A stretch of DNA of 64,000 bases from NCBI RefSeq assembly GCF_004683905.1, contig NZ_CP038438.1:3162001-3226000 (forward strand). The letters are read 5' to 3'. The notes below the pieces were generated by a model. It saw nothing but the letters and a program-made list of their open reading frames with translations, had not been told where the DNA came from and did not search any database. Position numbers and translations under genes: made by a program. The DNA comes from Pseudomonas fluorescens. Lineage in GTDB: Bacteria; Pseudomonadota; Gammaproteobacteria; Pseudomonadales; Pseudomonadaceae. Shown here piece after piece: positions 44,616 to 54,035 of this stretch (positions are counted from its first letter, which is position 1; the number at the start of each line of letters is the position of its first letter).

Positions 44616-45869
44616 ATGGAACAGTCACTCAAACATTTGCGCTTCCCCTTGGCCATGCTGGCCGTGCTGGTGATGAGCGCTTGCGGCAAGACTCCGGAGA
44701 CTGCCGCCACTATGCCCGCTGCTAAAGTCAGCGTGGCCAAGGTGCTGGAACAACCGGTCAACGAGTGGGACGAATTCACCGGGCGCCTCGAAGCGCCGGA
44801 AACTGTTGAAATCCGTCCTCGGGTCTCTGGCCAGATCGACGAGGTGGCGTTCACCGAAGGTGCGCTGGTCAAGAAAGGTGATCTGCTGTTCCAGATCGAT
44901 CCGCGTCCTTTCCAGGCTGAGGTGCGCCGCCTCGAAGCCCTGGTAGCCCAGGCCCGTGCCAATGCCACTCGCAGTGAAAACGAAGCCGGTCGTGGCGAAC
45001 GTCTGCGTGCGAGCAACGCGATCTCCGCTGAACTGGCCGACTCGCGCACCAGCGCTGCCCAGGAAGCCCGCGCCGCCGTCGGCGCCCTGCAGGCGCAACT
45101 GGATCTGGCCAAGCTGAACCTGAGCTTCACCCGCGTCACCGCGCCCATCAGCGGTCGCGTCAGCCGTGCCGAGATCACCGCCGGTAACCTGGTGACTGCC
45201 GACACCACCCCGCTGACTAGCGTGGTTTCCACCGACAAGGTCTACGCCTACTTCGACGCCGACGAGCGTGTGTTCCTCAAATACACCCAACTCGCCCGCA
45301 ACGGCCAACGTGGCGCCACCACTCCGGTGTACATGGGCCTGTCCAATGAAGACGGCAACCCGCACCTCGGTCAGATGAACTTCGTCGACAACCAGGTCAA
45401 CCCGAAAACCGGCACCATCCGTGGTCGTGCGGTGTTCGACAACAGCGACGGCACCTACACCCCTGGCCTGTATACACGTCTGAAACTGGTCGGCAGCGGC
45501 ACCTACAACGCCATGCTGATCAACGACGAAGCGGTCGGTACCGATCTGGGCAAGAAGTTCGTGCTGGTGATGGATGCGGACAACAAGACCGCTTACCGCG
45601 CCGTCGAACTGGGGCCGAAAATCGAAGGCCTGCGCATTGTGCGCACCGGTCTGAACAAGGACGACACGATCATCGTCAAGGGTCTGCAGCGGGTACGTCC
45701 GGGTTCGCCGGTGACCCCTGAAGTGATCCCGATGGCCAGCGAGCAGACCATTGCCGCTCTGGCTCAACAACGTCAAGCGCTGGAAGCCAGCAACCTGCCC
45801 AAAGTCGCACCCGCCAAAGGTGCACAGGGTACGGCTGTGAAGCTGGCCGCTACGACCCCACGCGGTTAA
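44616..45869 (+). CDS. mexE: MexE, membrane-fusion protein of RND efflux pump
   Basis: 417 residues. The lipobox LVMSAC (Cys 23) marks a lipid-anchored periplasmic protein. The N-terminal part agrees closely with P. aeruginosa MexE (NEWDEFTGRLEAPE, GALVKKGDLLFQIDPRPF, RGERLRASNAISAELAD). It links MexF to OprN. The start is ATG 44616; a longer open frame upstream lacks homology. The operon follows the inverted repeat at 44516, and mexT is not next to it. Confidence 0.93.
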   Translation: MEQSLKHLRFPLAMLAVLVMSACGKTPETAATMPAAKVSVAKVLEQPVNEWDEFTGRLEAPETVEIRPRVSGQIDEVAFTEGALVKKGDLLFQIDPRPFQAEVRRLEALVAQARANATRSENEAGRGERLRASNAISAELADSRTSAAQEARAAVGALQAQLDLAKLNLSFTRVTAPISGRVSRAEITAGNLVTADTTPLTSVVSTDKVYAYFDADERVFLKYTQLARNGQRGATTPVYMGLSNEDGNPHLGQMNFVDNQVNPKTGTIRGRAVFDNSDGTYTPGLYTRLKLVGSGTYNAMLINDEAVGTDLGKKFVLVMDADNKTAYRAVELGPKIEGLRIVRTGLNKDDTIIVKGLQRVRPGSPVTPEVIPMASEQTIAALAQQRQALEASNLPKVAPAKGAQGTAVKLAATTPRG

Positions 45870-45884
45870 GGGACGACAACTCCG

Positions 45885-48800
45885 ATGAATTTTTCCCAAT
45901 TCTTCATTTCACGGCCGATCTTCGCAGCGGTGCTCTCGCTGTTGATCCTGATCGCCGGTGCGATCTCGCTGTTCCAGCTGCCGATCAGCGAATACCCGGA
46001 AGTCGTGCCACCGACCGTGGTGGTGCGTGCCAACTTCCCGGGCGCCAACCCCAAAGTCATCGGTGAAACCGTGGCCGCTCCGCTGGAGCAAGCCATCACC
46101 GGCGTCGAGAACATGCTGTACATGTCCTCGCAGTCCACCGCTGACGGCAAGATCACCCTGACCATCACCTTCGCCCTGGGCACCGACCTGGACAACGCGC
46201 AGGTGCAGGTGCAGAACCGGGTGACCCGGACCGAGCCGAAACTTCCCGAGGAAGTGACGCGCATCGGTATCACCGTCGACAAGGCCTCGCCCGACCTGAC
46301 CATGGTTGTGCACTTGACCTCGCCGGACAAACGTTACGACATGCTCTACCTGTCCAACTACGCGATCCTCAACATCAAGGATGAGCTGGCTCGTCTGGGC
46401 GGTGTCGGTGACGTGCAGCTGTTCGGTATGGGCGACTACTCGCTGCGGGTCTGGCTCGATCCGAACAAGACCGCCTCGCGCAATCTGACCGCCACTGACG
46501 TGGTGACCGCGATCCGTGAGCAGAACCGTCAGGTCGCTGCCGGTCAACTCGGTGCGCCCCCTGCCCCGAATGCCCAGAGCTTCCAGCTGTCGGTCAACAC
46601 TCAGGGCCGTCTGGTCACTGAAGAAGAGTTCGAGAACATCATCATTCGCGCAGGCGATAACGGTGAAATCACTCGTCTGAAGGACATCGCGCGCGTCGAG
46701 CTGGGTTCCAGCCAGTACGCCCTGCGTTCGCTGCTGAACAACCAGCCCGCTGTAGCGATCCCGATCTTCCAGCGTCCAGGCTCCAACGCCATCGATATCT
46801 CGAACGAAGTTCGCGGCAAGATGGAAGAGCTGAAGAAAGGCTTCCCGCAAGGCATGGACTACAGCATCGTCTATGACCCGACGATCTTCGTACGCGGCTC
46901 GATCGAGGCGGTGGTTCACACCCTCTTCGAAGCGCTGATCCTCGTGGTGCTGGTGGTGATCCTGTTCCTGCAGACCTGGCGCGCCTCGATCATTCCGTTG
47001 GTGGCGGTGCCGGTATCGTTGATCGGTACGTTTGCAGTCATGCACCTGTTCGGCTTCTCGCTCAACGCCCTGTCGCTGTTCGGCCTGGTACTGGCGATCG
47101 GGATCGTGGTCGACGACGCCATCGTGGTGGTGGAGAACGTCGAGCGAAATATCGAGCTCGGACTGACCCCGGTCGAAGCGACCAAGCGAGCGATGCGTGA
47201 AGTGACCGGCCCGATCATCGCAACCGCGCTGGTGCTGTGTGCGGTGTTTGTTCCGGCGGCGTTCATCTCCGGCCTCACCGGGCAGTTCTACAAGCAGTTT
47301 GCGTTGACCATTGCGATCTCGACCGTGATCTCCGCGTTCAACTCGCTGACCCTGTCGCCAGCGCTGGCCGCTGTGTTGCTGAAAAGTCATGACGCGCCGA
47401 AAGACCGCTTCTCCAAAGTGCTCGACAAGATCTTTGGTGGCTGGTTGTTCCGTCCGTTCAACCGCTTCTTTGAAAAGGCCAGTCACGGTTACGTCGGTAC
47501 TGTGCGCCGGGTCATCCGTGGCAGCGGCATCGCCCTGCTGTTGTATGCAGGCCTGATGGTGCTGACGTTCTTCGGATTCTCCAGCACACCGACCGGTTTC
47601 GTACCTGGCCAGGACAAGCAATACCTGGTGGCCTTCGCGCAACTGCCGGACGCCGCGAGCCTGGATCGCACCGAAGACGTGATCAAGCGCATGTCCGACC
47701 TGGCGCTGAAACAGCCGGGCGTGGAAAGCGCCGTAGCGTTCCCGGGCCTGTCGATCAACGGCTTCACCAACAGCCCGAACGCCGGCATCGTGTTCGTGAC
47801 CCTGAAACCGTTCGACGAGCGTAAAGACCCGAGCATGTCCGCCGGTGCCATCGCCGGGGCCTTGAACGGTCAGTACGCGAACATTCAGGAAGCGTACATG
47901 GCGATCTTCCCGCCTCCGCCGGTACAAGGTCTGGGCACCATTGGCGGTTTCCGTCTGCAAATCGAAGACCGGGGCAACCTGGGCTACGACGAGCTGTACA
48001 AAGAGACGATGAACATCATCACCAAGAGCCACAGCGTGCCTGAGCTTGCGGGGCTGTTCACCAGCTACACCGTGAACGTACCCCAGGTCGATGCTGCCAT
48101 CGACCGCGAAAAAGCCAAGACCCACGGCGTGGCCGTCAGCGACATCTTCGACACCCTGCAGATTTACCTGGGTTCGCTGTATGCCAACGACTTCAACCGT
48201 TTCGGACGCACCTATCAGGTCAACGTTCAGGCTGAGCAACAGTTCCGCCTCGAATCCGACCAGATCGGTCAACTGAAAGTGCGCAACAACAAGGGCGAAA
48301 TGATCCCGCTGGCGACCTTCATCAAGGTCAGCGACACCTCGGGTCCGGATCGCGTGATGCACTACAACGGCTTCATCACTGCGGAAATCAACGGTGCGGC
48401 AGCCCCCGGCTACAGCTCCGGCCAGGCCGAAAAAGCCATCGAGAAACTGCTCAAGGATGAATTGCCGAACGGCATGACCTACGAGTGGACCGACCTGACC
48501 TACCAGCAGATTCTGTCCGGTAACACCGCGCTGTTCGTGTTCCCGCTCTGCGTATTGTTGGCATTCCTGGTGCTCGCGGCGCAGTACGAAAGCTGGAGCC
48601 TGCCACTGGCGGTGATCCTGATCGTACCGATGACCCTGCTGTCGGCCATCACCGGGGTGATTGTCTCCGGCGGCGACAACAACATCTTCACCCAGATCGG
48701 CCTGATCGTACTGGTGGGCCTGGCGTGCAAGAACGCGATTCTGATCGTCGAGTTCGCCAAGGATAAACAGCTGGAAGGTCTCGATCCGCTGGCTGCGGTA

Positions 48801-49073
48801 CTGGAAGCCTGCCGCCTGCGTCTGCGGCCGATCCTGATGACCTCCTTCGCGTTCATCATGGGTGTGGTGCCACTGGTGTTCTCCAGCGGTGCCGGTGCCG
48901 AGATGCGTCACGCGATGGGTGTGGCGGTGTTCTCCGGGATGCTCGGGGTAACCTTCTTCGGTCTGTTGCTGACGCCAGTGTTCTACGTGTTGATCCGTAA
49001 TTTCGTCGAGCGTGGCGAAGCCCGCAAAGCGGCCAAGGCGCAAGCTCTTCAAAAGCCACTGGAGGCGCAATAA
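45885..49073 (+). CDS. mexF: MexF, RND inner-membrane efflux transporter
   Basis: 1062 residues, the length of P. aeruginosa MexF. It has 12 membrane helices in two repeats and two large periplasmic loops. The proton-relay region in helix 4 is LVLAIGIVVDDAIVVVENVE with two Asp, and the matching C-terminal repeat has GLACKNAILIVEFA. It expels chloramphenicol-, quinolone- and trimethoprim-like compounds in the known homologue. It begins 15 bases after mexE and overlaps oprN. Confidence 0.95.
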   Translation: MNFSQFFISRPIFAAVLSLLILIAGAISLFQLPISEYPEVVPPTVVVRANFPGANPKVIGETVAAPLEQAITGVENMLYMSSQSTADGKITLTITFALGTDLDNAQVQVQNRVTRTEPKLPEEVTRIGITVDKASPDLTMVVHLTSPDKRYDMLYLSNYAILNIKDELARLGGVGDVQLFGMGDYSLRVWLDPNKTASRNLTATDVVTAIREQNRQVAAGQLGAPPAPNAQSFQLSVNTQGRLVTEEEFENIIIRAGDNGEITRLKDIARVELGSSQYALRSLLNNQPAVAIPIFQRPGSNAIDISNEVRGKMEELKKGFPQGMDYSIVYDPTIFVRGSIEAVVHTLFEALILVVLVVILFLQTWRASIIPLVAVPVSLIGTFAVMHLFGFSLNALSLFGLVLAIGIVVDDAIVVVENVERNIELGLTPVEATKRAMREVTGPIIATALVLCAVFVPAAFISGLTGQFYKQFALTIAISTVISAFNSLTLSPALAAVLLKSHDAPKDRFSKVLDKIFGGWLFRPFNRFFEKASHGYVGTVRRVIRGSGIALLLYAGLMVLTFFGFSSTPTGFVPGQDKQYLVAFAQLPDAASLDRTEDVIKRMSDLALKQPGVESAVAFPGLSINGFTNSPNAGIVFVTLKPFDERKDPSMSAGAIAGALNGQYANIQEAYMAIFPPPPVQGLGTIGGFRLQIEDRGNLGYDELYKETMNIITKSHSVPELAGLFTSYTVNVPQVDAAIDREKAKTHGVAVSDIFDTLQIYLGSLYANDFNRFGRTYQVNVQAEQQFRLESDQIGQLKVRNNKGEMIPLATFIKVSDTSGPDRVMHYNGFITAEINGAAAPGYSSGQAEKAIEKLLKDELPNGMTYEWTDLTYQQILSGNTALFVFPLCVLLAFLVLAAQYESWSLPLAVILIVPMTLLSAITGVIVSGGDNNIFTQIGLIVLVGLACKNAILIVEFAKDKQLEGLDPLAAVLEACRLRLRPILMTSFAFIMGVVPLVFSSGAGAEMRHAMGVAVFSGMLGVTFFGLLLTPVFYVLIRNFVERGEARKAAKAQALQKPLEAQ

Positions 49074-50494
49074 TGAGTCTGAAAGTCTTCCTGCCGAGTC
49101 TGCTGGTGCTGGCATTGAGCGCCTGCGCCGTCGGCCCTGACTACAAGACCCCGGCGACGGAGGCGGCCAACATCACGACCGCCACCGACGGCGCTGCCGG
49201 TCAGAAGAACTTTGACCGTTCGAAGTTCGAAGGCATCTGGTGGCAGCAATTCGACGACCCGACCCTCAACCAGTTGGTGACGCAATCGCTGCAAGGCAAC
49301 CGTGAACTGCGCGTGGCGTTCGCCCGCTGGAAAGCCGCCCGGGCGATCCGCGACGACGTCAGCAACGATGCGATGCCGACCATCACCAGCCGCGCGAGCA
49401 GTGATCTGGCCAAGGGGCAAATCCCCGGCCAGACCACCAAACGGGTCAACAGCGAACGCTACGACCTGGGGCTGGACATGGCCTGGGAACTCGACCTGTT
49501 CGGGCGTATCCAGCGCAATCTGGAAGCCAGCGACGCCGACCAGCAGGCGGCCGAAGCCGATCTGTACCAACTGCAAGTCACCATGATTGCCGAACTGGTG
49601 GACGCCTACGGTCAACTGCGCGGTGCGCAATTGCGCGAGAAGATCGCCGTGGCCAACCTGGAGAACCAGCAGGAGTCGCGCAAGATCACCATCAGCCTGC
49701 GTGACGCCGGCGTGGGCGATCAGCTCGACGTCGAACGTGCCGATGCGCGTCTGGCCTCGGTCGAAGCCAGCGTGCCGCAATTGCAGGCGGAACAGGTTCG
49801 GCAGAAAAACCGCATCGCCACTCTGTTGGGTGAACGTCCCGACAAACTGACCGTGGATCTGAGCCCGAAAGACTTGCCGGCGATTGCCAAGGCCCTGCCG
49901 ATCGGCGATCCGGGTGAACTGCTGCAACGCCGGCCGGACATCCTCAGCGCCGAACGCAAACTGGCCTCGGCCACCGCGCGAATCGGTGTGGCGAAGGCTG
50001 ATCTGTTTCCACGGGTCAGCCTCAGCGGGTTCCTCGGCTGGACGGCCGGGCGTGGTTCGCAGATCGGATCCTCTGCGGCCAACGCCTGGGCACTCGGCCC
50101 GAGCATCACCTGGGCGGCGTTCGATCTGGGCAGCGTGCGCGCGCGTCTGCGCGGCGCCGATGCCGACGCCGAAGGCGCACTCGCCACCTACGAGCAACAG
50201 GTGTTGCTGGCGCTGGAAGAATCGGAAAACGCCTTCAGCGATTACGGCAAGCGTCAGCAACGGCTGATCTCGCTGATTCGTCAGAGTGAATCGAGCCGCA
50301 AGGCTGCCGATCTGGCGGAAATCCGCTACCGCGAAGGCACCACCGACTTCCTCGTGCTGCTCGATGCTCAGCGCGAACGCCTGAATGCCGAAGACAGCCA
50401 GGCACAGGCCGAAGTTGATCTGTATCGCGGCATCGTCGCGATCTACAAGGCCTTGGGTGGTGGCTGGCAGCCGGAAACCGTCGCCAGTAAGTAA
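49073..50494 (+). CDS. oprN: OprN, outer-membrane factor of the MexEF pump
   Basis: 473 residues of the OEP family. The lipobox LALSAC has Cys 18. Motifs of NodT-type channels are seen, such as VGPDYKTP, WWQQFDDPTLNQLV and RPDILSAERKLASATARIGVAKADLFPR. It forms the outer channel. The ATG shares one base with the mexF stop (TAATG), so translation is coupled. Two terminators follow. Confidence 0.92.
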   Translation: MSLKVFLPSLLVLALSACAVGPDYKTPATEAANITTATDGAAGQKNFDRSKFEGIWWQQFDDPTLNQLVTQSLQGNRELRVAFARWKAARAIRDDVSNDAMPTITSRASSDLAKGQIPGQTTKRVNSERYDLGLDMAWELDLFGRIQRNLEASDADQQAAEADLYQLQVTMIAELVDAYGQLRGAQLREKIAVANLENQQESRKITISLRDAGVGDQLDVERADARLASVEASVPQLQAEQVRQKNRIATLLGERPDKLTVDLSPKDLPAIAKALPIGDPGELLQRRPDILSAERKLASATARIGVAKADLFPRVSLSGFLGWTAGRGSQIGSSAANAWALGPSITWAAFDLGSVRARLRGADADAEGALATYEQQVLLALEESENAFSDYGKRQQRLISLIRQSESSRKAADLAEIRYREGTTDFLVLLDAQRERLNAEDSQAQAEVDLYRGIVAIYKALGGGWQPETVASK

Positions 50495-50512
50495 TAGTTG
50501 TTAAAGAGCTCC

Positions 50513-50542
50513 TTTGGTTGGCCGCAACCAACCAATTTTTTT
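50513..50542 (+). terminator. intrinsic terminator 1 after oprN
   Basis: TTGGTTG and CAACCAA pair around GCCG and are followed by an eight-T run. Confidence 0.85.
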
Positions 50543-50577
50543 GCCCCGCGTATCATTCGGTCGCGGGGCTTTTTTTG
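50543..50577 (+). terminator. intrinsic terminator 2 after oprN, overlapping the next gene
   Basis: GCCCCGCG and CGCGGGGC pair across an 11-base loop, with a seven-T run on the plus strand. The same bases on the minus strand encode the last residues and stop codon of the membrane-fusion gene, so a terminator lies inside a coding end. Confidence 0.85.
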
Positions 50578-51533
50578 GCCTGATGGTTTTGCGCTTCCAG
50601 AACAGTGACAGTGGCTGTCGTACCGGCCCTTAATCGATTCTTGCCGGCATAGTCACCATCAATGCCGATGCGCACCGGCACCCGCTGCGCCAGCTTCACC
50701 CAGGTGTAACTCGGATTGATATTGGCCAGCAGTCGGCCACCCGTGGCGTTTTCCCGGTCGGCGATGGCAAAGGCGATGCTCTGGACCGTGCCACCAAAGG
50801 TTTCTCCGCTCATCAACTGCACGCGCACGCGGTCCCCCTCCTCGATTCGCGGCAATTTGGTCTCTTCAAAGTAACCGCTGACGTAGAACGAATCGCTGTC
50901 GACCAGTGCCAGCAGTGCACCACCCGCAACCGCGTAATCACCCTGTCGGGTCAGCAGATTAGTGACGTAACCGCTGACCGGCGATTCGACACGAGTACGC
51001 TGCAAGTCCAGTTCCGCCTGAGTCAGTGCAGCAATCGCCAATTGCACATTGGCCTCGGCCAGCCCGAGATTGGCCTGATTGCGCAACAGATCAGCCTGAG
51101 CCACCGCCACATCGGTATTGGACTTCTCCCATTCTTCCCCGGAAATTGCAAAACCCTGCTTGAGCGTACGCCGGCGCCGCTCTTCGCTCTGGCGTTGTTT
51201 GAGCAGCGCTTCACTGGCGACGATGGATGCCTGTGATTGCCCCAGCGTCGCCTTCGCCACCTCGACCGAACGCCGCGCATGCTCGACTGCCAGGCTGTAG
51301 CGCGCCGGATCGATCTCCATGAGCAATTGCCCCTTGTCGACATGCTGGTTGTCCTGCACCACGAGGCTGACGATACGCCCGGAAACATCGGCTGATAGCG
51401 TCACCACATCCGCCCTCACCCGCGCATCCCGCGTCCAAGGCGCACGGGTGTAATGCTCCCAGGCAAACCAGCCAAGCACGATGGCCAGCAACACCACCGC
51501 TAATGTCGTTGTTCGAGCGAGTAACACTTTCAA
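50553..51533 (-). CDS. HlyD-family membrane-fusion protein, AaeA-like
   Basis: About 326 residues. One N-terminal helix (TTTLAVVLLAIVLGWFAW) is followed by two half-lipoyl motifs (RADVVTLSADVSGRIVSLVV and ESPVSGYVTNLL) around a coiled coil, as in AaeA/EmrA. It works with the FUSC protein and DUF1656 partner to expel aromatic acids or related compounds; the substrate is inferred. The start is TTG 51533 with GGGAG nine bases upstream, four bases after the DUF1656 stop. Confidence 0.88.
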   Translation of the reverse strand: MKVLLARTTTLAVVLLAIVLGWFAWEHYTRAPWTRDARVRADVVTLSADVSGRIVSLVVQDNQHVDKGQLLMEIDPARYSLAVEHARRSVEVAKATLGQSQASIVASEALLKQRQSEERRRRTLKQGFAISGEEWEKSNTDVAVAQADLLRNQANLGLAEANVQLAIAALTQAELDLQRTRVESPVSGYVTNLLTRQGDYAVAGGALLALVDSDSFYVSGYFEETKLPRIEEGDRVRVQLMSGETFGGTVQSIAFAIADRENATGGRLLANINPSYTWVKLAQRVPVRIGIDGDYAGKNRLRAGTTATVTVLEAQNHQAKKSPATE

Positions 51534-51537
51534 GGCA

Positions 51538-51738
51538 TCAGGCTCCCATCAGCAAAATCAGCGAGGCACAAACGCATGCATACAAGGCGCCCTCAAACAG
51601 CGCCTCGTGCCAGACCAGTCGCAACACACCCAGACGTCGCAAACACCAGTCCAGGAGCATAAATATCGGTATCGCCAGCAATAGGGCCTGGGCAATGGGT
51701 GGCAGATAAACACCACCCATTTCGAAATCAATGGGCAA
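51538..51738 (-). CDS. DUF1656 (AaeX-like) small membrane protein
   Basis: 66 residues with two membrane helices (IAQALLLAIPIFMLLDW and ALYACVCASLILLM). DUF1656/AaeX proteins are encoded between the FUSC pump and its HlyD partner, as here. The start is TTG 51738 with GGAG nine bases upstream; an ATG six codons later has no binding site. It overlaps the end of the FUSC gene by 11 bases. Confidence 0.88.
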   Translation of the reverse strand: MPIDFEMGGVYLPPIAQALLLAIPIFMLLDWCLRRLGVLRLVWHEALFEGALYACVCASLILLMGA

Positions 51739-53875
51739 GGGCCGGTTCTCCTTCCGAGACGTTACGTTGCAGGTATTCGCCGTGGCGTTTCAGGAAAGAC
51801 ACGACGATCAACAGCGCCACGCGCATGCGAAACACCGACCACAAATGTTCGTGGCTGGCGACGTGCAACTCGTCCAGCTCATCACCCAATAGCTGGAGCG
51901 AGGTCAACAACGCTTGCAATTGCACGTGCTGGCGCCCGGCCACAAAACGGCCGGTCTTGCGCAGCGCCGAAGCCAATTGCTGGCTGAACGCGTCCGTTAG
52001 CAATGCATTGTTCTGCGCCTGCTGCCGGAGTTGATGCATTGCTACGCCCAATGCGACGCACGCCAGACTGATTTCATAGAGCTGCTGCATGGCGCGCTCG
52101 CTCACGGCCGGCAGCAAGCCAAGCATGCTGGTCAGTCGGTCGACCATACGGCTTTCGAAAGCGAATTGCTGTTCATCGGTGGCCGGTTTTTTGGTCAGTT
52201 CATAAACCTGCTCACGCGCCTCGTTATAAAAGCGGCGGAGACGCAATGCCGGACGGAACGGGAAAATCCATGCGTAGACCATCAAAGCGAGCATCGCCGC
52301 GCTGACATAGGCGCCGGCGAATTCGAACCATTGAATTGCAGTGTTCTGCCCGGTGCCGACATTCTGTGGGCCGAGCAGGAGGAAACTCGACAACCCCAGG
52401 CCCATACCAATGCCCGCGGTCGTCGGGCTCGCCAAACCGACAGCGATCACGTACAGCAGCGGTGCCAGCATCAACGCCAATGGCTCGAAATCACTGATGG
52501 TCGGCACCAGCATGAATTGATAGAACGCCGAGACCACCAGTGCCAGTCCCAACCCACGCGCGTAACTCTGCGCGGCCATCAGTGGCCGCGGGAATGTCGC
52601 CATCAGCGAACAGAGAATCCCCACCAGAATCATCCCGCCCCGCGCCCCATCCCAGGCGGTTTCGATCCAGATCAACCCGGCTACCAGTAATGCGGTAAAG
52701 GCGCGGATGGCGTTCATTGAAGCCAGTGTGAAATCCAGATGCAGCGGGCTGGCCTGACCGCGATACAGACAACTGGCTTCGCGCCCTTCCTGAATGGCAT
52801 CACTCAACTCCAGAATCTGCTCCAGTTGCTGCAACAGCCGCGCCTGCTCCCAGCGTAACGCCCACGCCAGCGAGCGCAGGATAGCGCTCATGTCTTCGGT
52901 CAGTTGTTCGGCCTCATACGCCAAGGCTTCAAACTGCTGCTGCAGCGTGATGAATTGATGCCGCCGCTCGGTGGGCAGCGCTCGGCCCAACTGCGCCAAC
53001 TGGTCGAGAAGTGCGAGCTCTTCTGCACGCAAGCGCTGTACGTCCAGAGGAAGATCGCCCTCCCAACGTTCGGTGAGCAATTCGCGCTGATGACGTAATG
53101 CAGTCAAACGCGAGGTCAGCAACATCAGTTGATTACCCAACAGCAGCACCAGATTGTCGGCACCGCGCAACCGTGGGGCATCGAAATACAGATGGCGGCG
53201 CAACCCTTCGAGCGCGCTGATTTCACCGAGCAACTGCATCTGACGGCGCTGAAAGTCGGCTTCACTTTCTTCTGTTCGAATCACCGCAGCGGAGTGATTG
53301 GCAGCCAGTTTGATCACCTGATCGACCTTGGCGAAGTAACCTTTGGCAACTGCTTCCGGACGCGCAGTGAGCAGGCTGACCACGCAGACGCACGCTACGG
53401 CCAGCAAGGTTTCGGTAACGCGGGTGACAGCCAGCAGAAAGGTGCCATCCTGGTCGGGAATGGCCAGCAATGCCACCACCACGGCGGTATAACCACTGAG
53501 CACAAACGCCTGAGAACTGGTATAGCGCAGCAACGTGCCGCCCGCGGTGCAGAGCGCCAGCCACAGTGCCAGCGTTGTGATGAACGGAAGCGGCGCCTGC
53601 GGGAATATCGCCATGATCAACACCGCCACCGCAGCACCCAGCGTGGTGCCAATCACTTGACCGAAACTACGCGCCAGCGCCATGCCGGCCAACGGCTGGC
53701 TGACAATCACGACGGCCATGATCGACCACTTGGGTTGGTCGAGATCGAACAAAAACGCCAGATACAGCGTCAACAGCCCGGCGGCAATGGTGCGCAGGGC
53801 AAACAGCAGGACAGCCTGACCGGGATGGATCACGACCTGGAAATAATTGCGCAGGGCTTGCATGGGGGCTCTCAT
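51728..53875 (-). CDS. FUSC-family efflux membrane protein, AaeB-like
   Basis: About 715 residues. It has two blocks of about six helices (about 20-170 and 370-530) separated by a long coiled-coil soluble region, the layout of AaeB/FUSC pumps. The FUSC signature VVIHPGQAVLLFALRTIAA and WSIMAVVIVSQ are present. It is the inner-membrane carrier of the operon and probably exports aromatic carboxylic acids. The start is ATG 53875 with AGGAG eight bases upstream; a longer frame adds 54 residues without support. It diverges from the TPR gene. Confidence 0.86.
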   Translation of the reverse strand: MRAPMQALRNYFQVVIHPGQAVLLFALRTIAAGLLTLYLAFLFDLDQPKWSIMAVVIVSQPLAGMALARSFGQVIGTTLGAAVAVLIMAIFPQAPLPFITTLALWLALCTAGGTLLRYTSSQAFVLSGYTAVVVALLAIPDQDGTFLLAVTRVTETLLAVACVCVVSLLTARPEAVAKGYFAKVDQVIKLAANHSAAVIRTEESEADFQRRQMQLLGEISALEGLRRHLYFDAPRLRGADNLVLLLGNQLMLLTSRLTALRHQRELLTERWEGDLPLDVQRLRAEELALLDQLAQLGRALPTERRHQFITLQQQFEALAYEAEQLTEDMSAILRSLAWALRWEQARLLQQLEQILELSDAIQEGREASCLYRGQASPLHLDFTLASMNAIRAFTALLVAGLIWIETAWDGARGGMILVGILCSLMATFPRPLMAAQSYARGLGLALVVSAFYQFMLVPTISDFEPLALMLAPLLYVIAVGLASPTTAGIGMGLGLSSFLLLGPQNVGTGQNTAIQWFEFAGAYVSAAMLALMVYAWIFPFRPALRLRRFYNEAREQVYELTKKPATDEQQFAFESRMVDRLTSMLGLLPAVSERAMQQLYEISLACVALGVAMHQLRQQAQNNALLTDAFSQQLASALRKTGRFVAGRQHVQLQALLTSLQLLGDELDELHVASHEHLWSVFRMRVALLIVVSFLKRHGEYLQRNVSEGEPALAH

Positions 53876-54035
53876 CGAAGCGACTCCTGCAAGCGTAGAC
53901 TCTGCATCGAATGCCTGATGGGTAACTGAATCGACAGATGTTGTAGGGCGATTCGCATGCACGGGGTTTGACTCACGGCCCTCGCTGGTCGAAGCTTGCC
54001 GTTCTGCTATAGAACGCCAGTTCACGGAAATCTGC

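Noticed and set aside
45909..49115. Very long minus-strand open frame opposite mexF
   Set aside because: His/Gln/Arg-rich translation typical of an antisense shadow. mexF is unambiguous.
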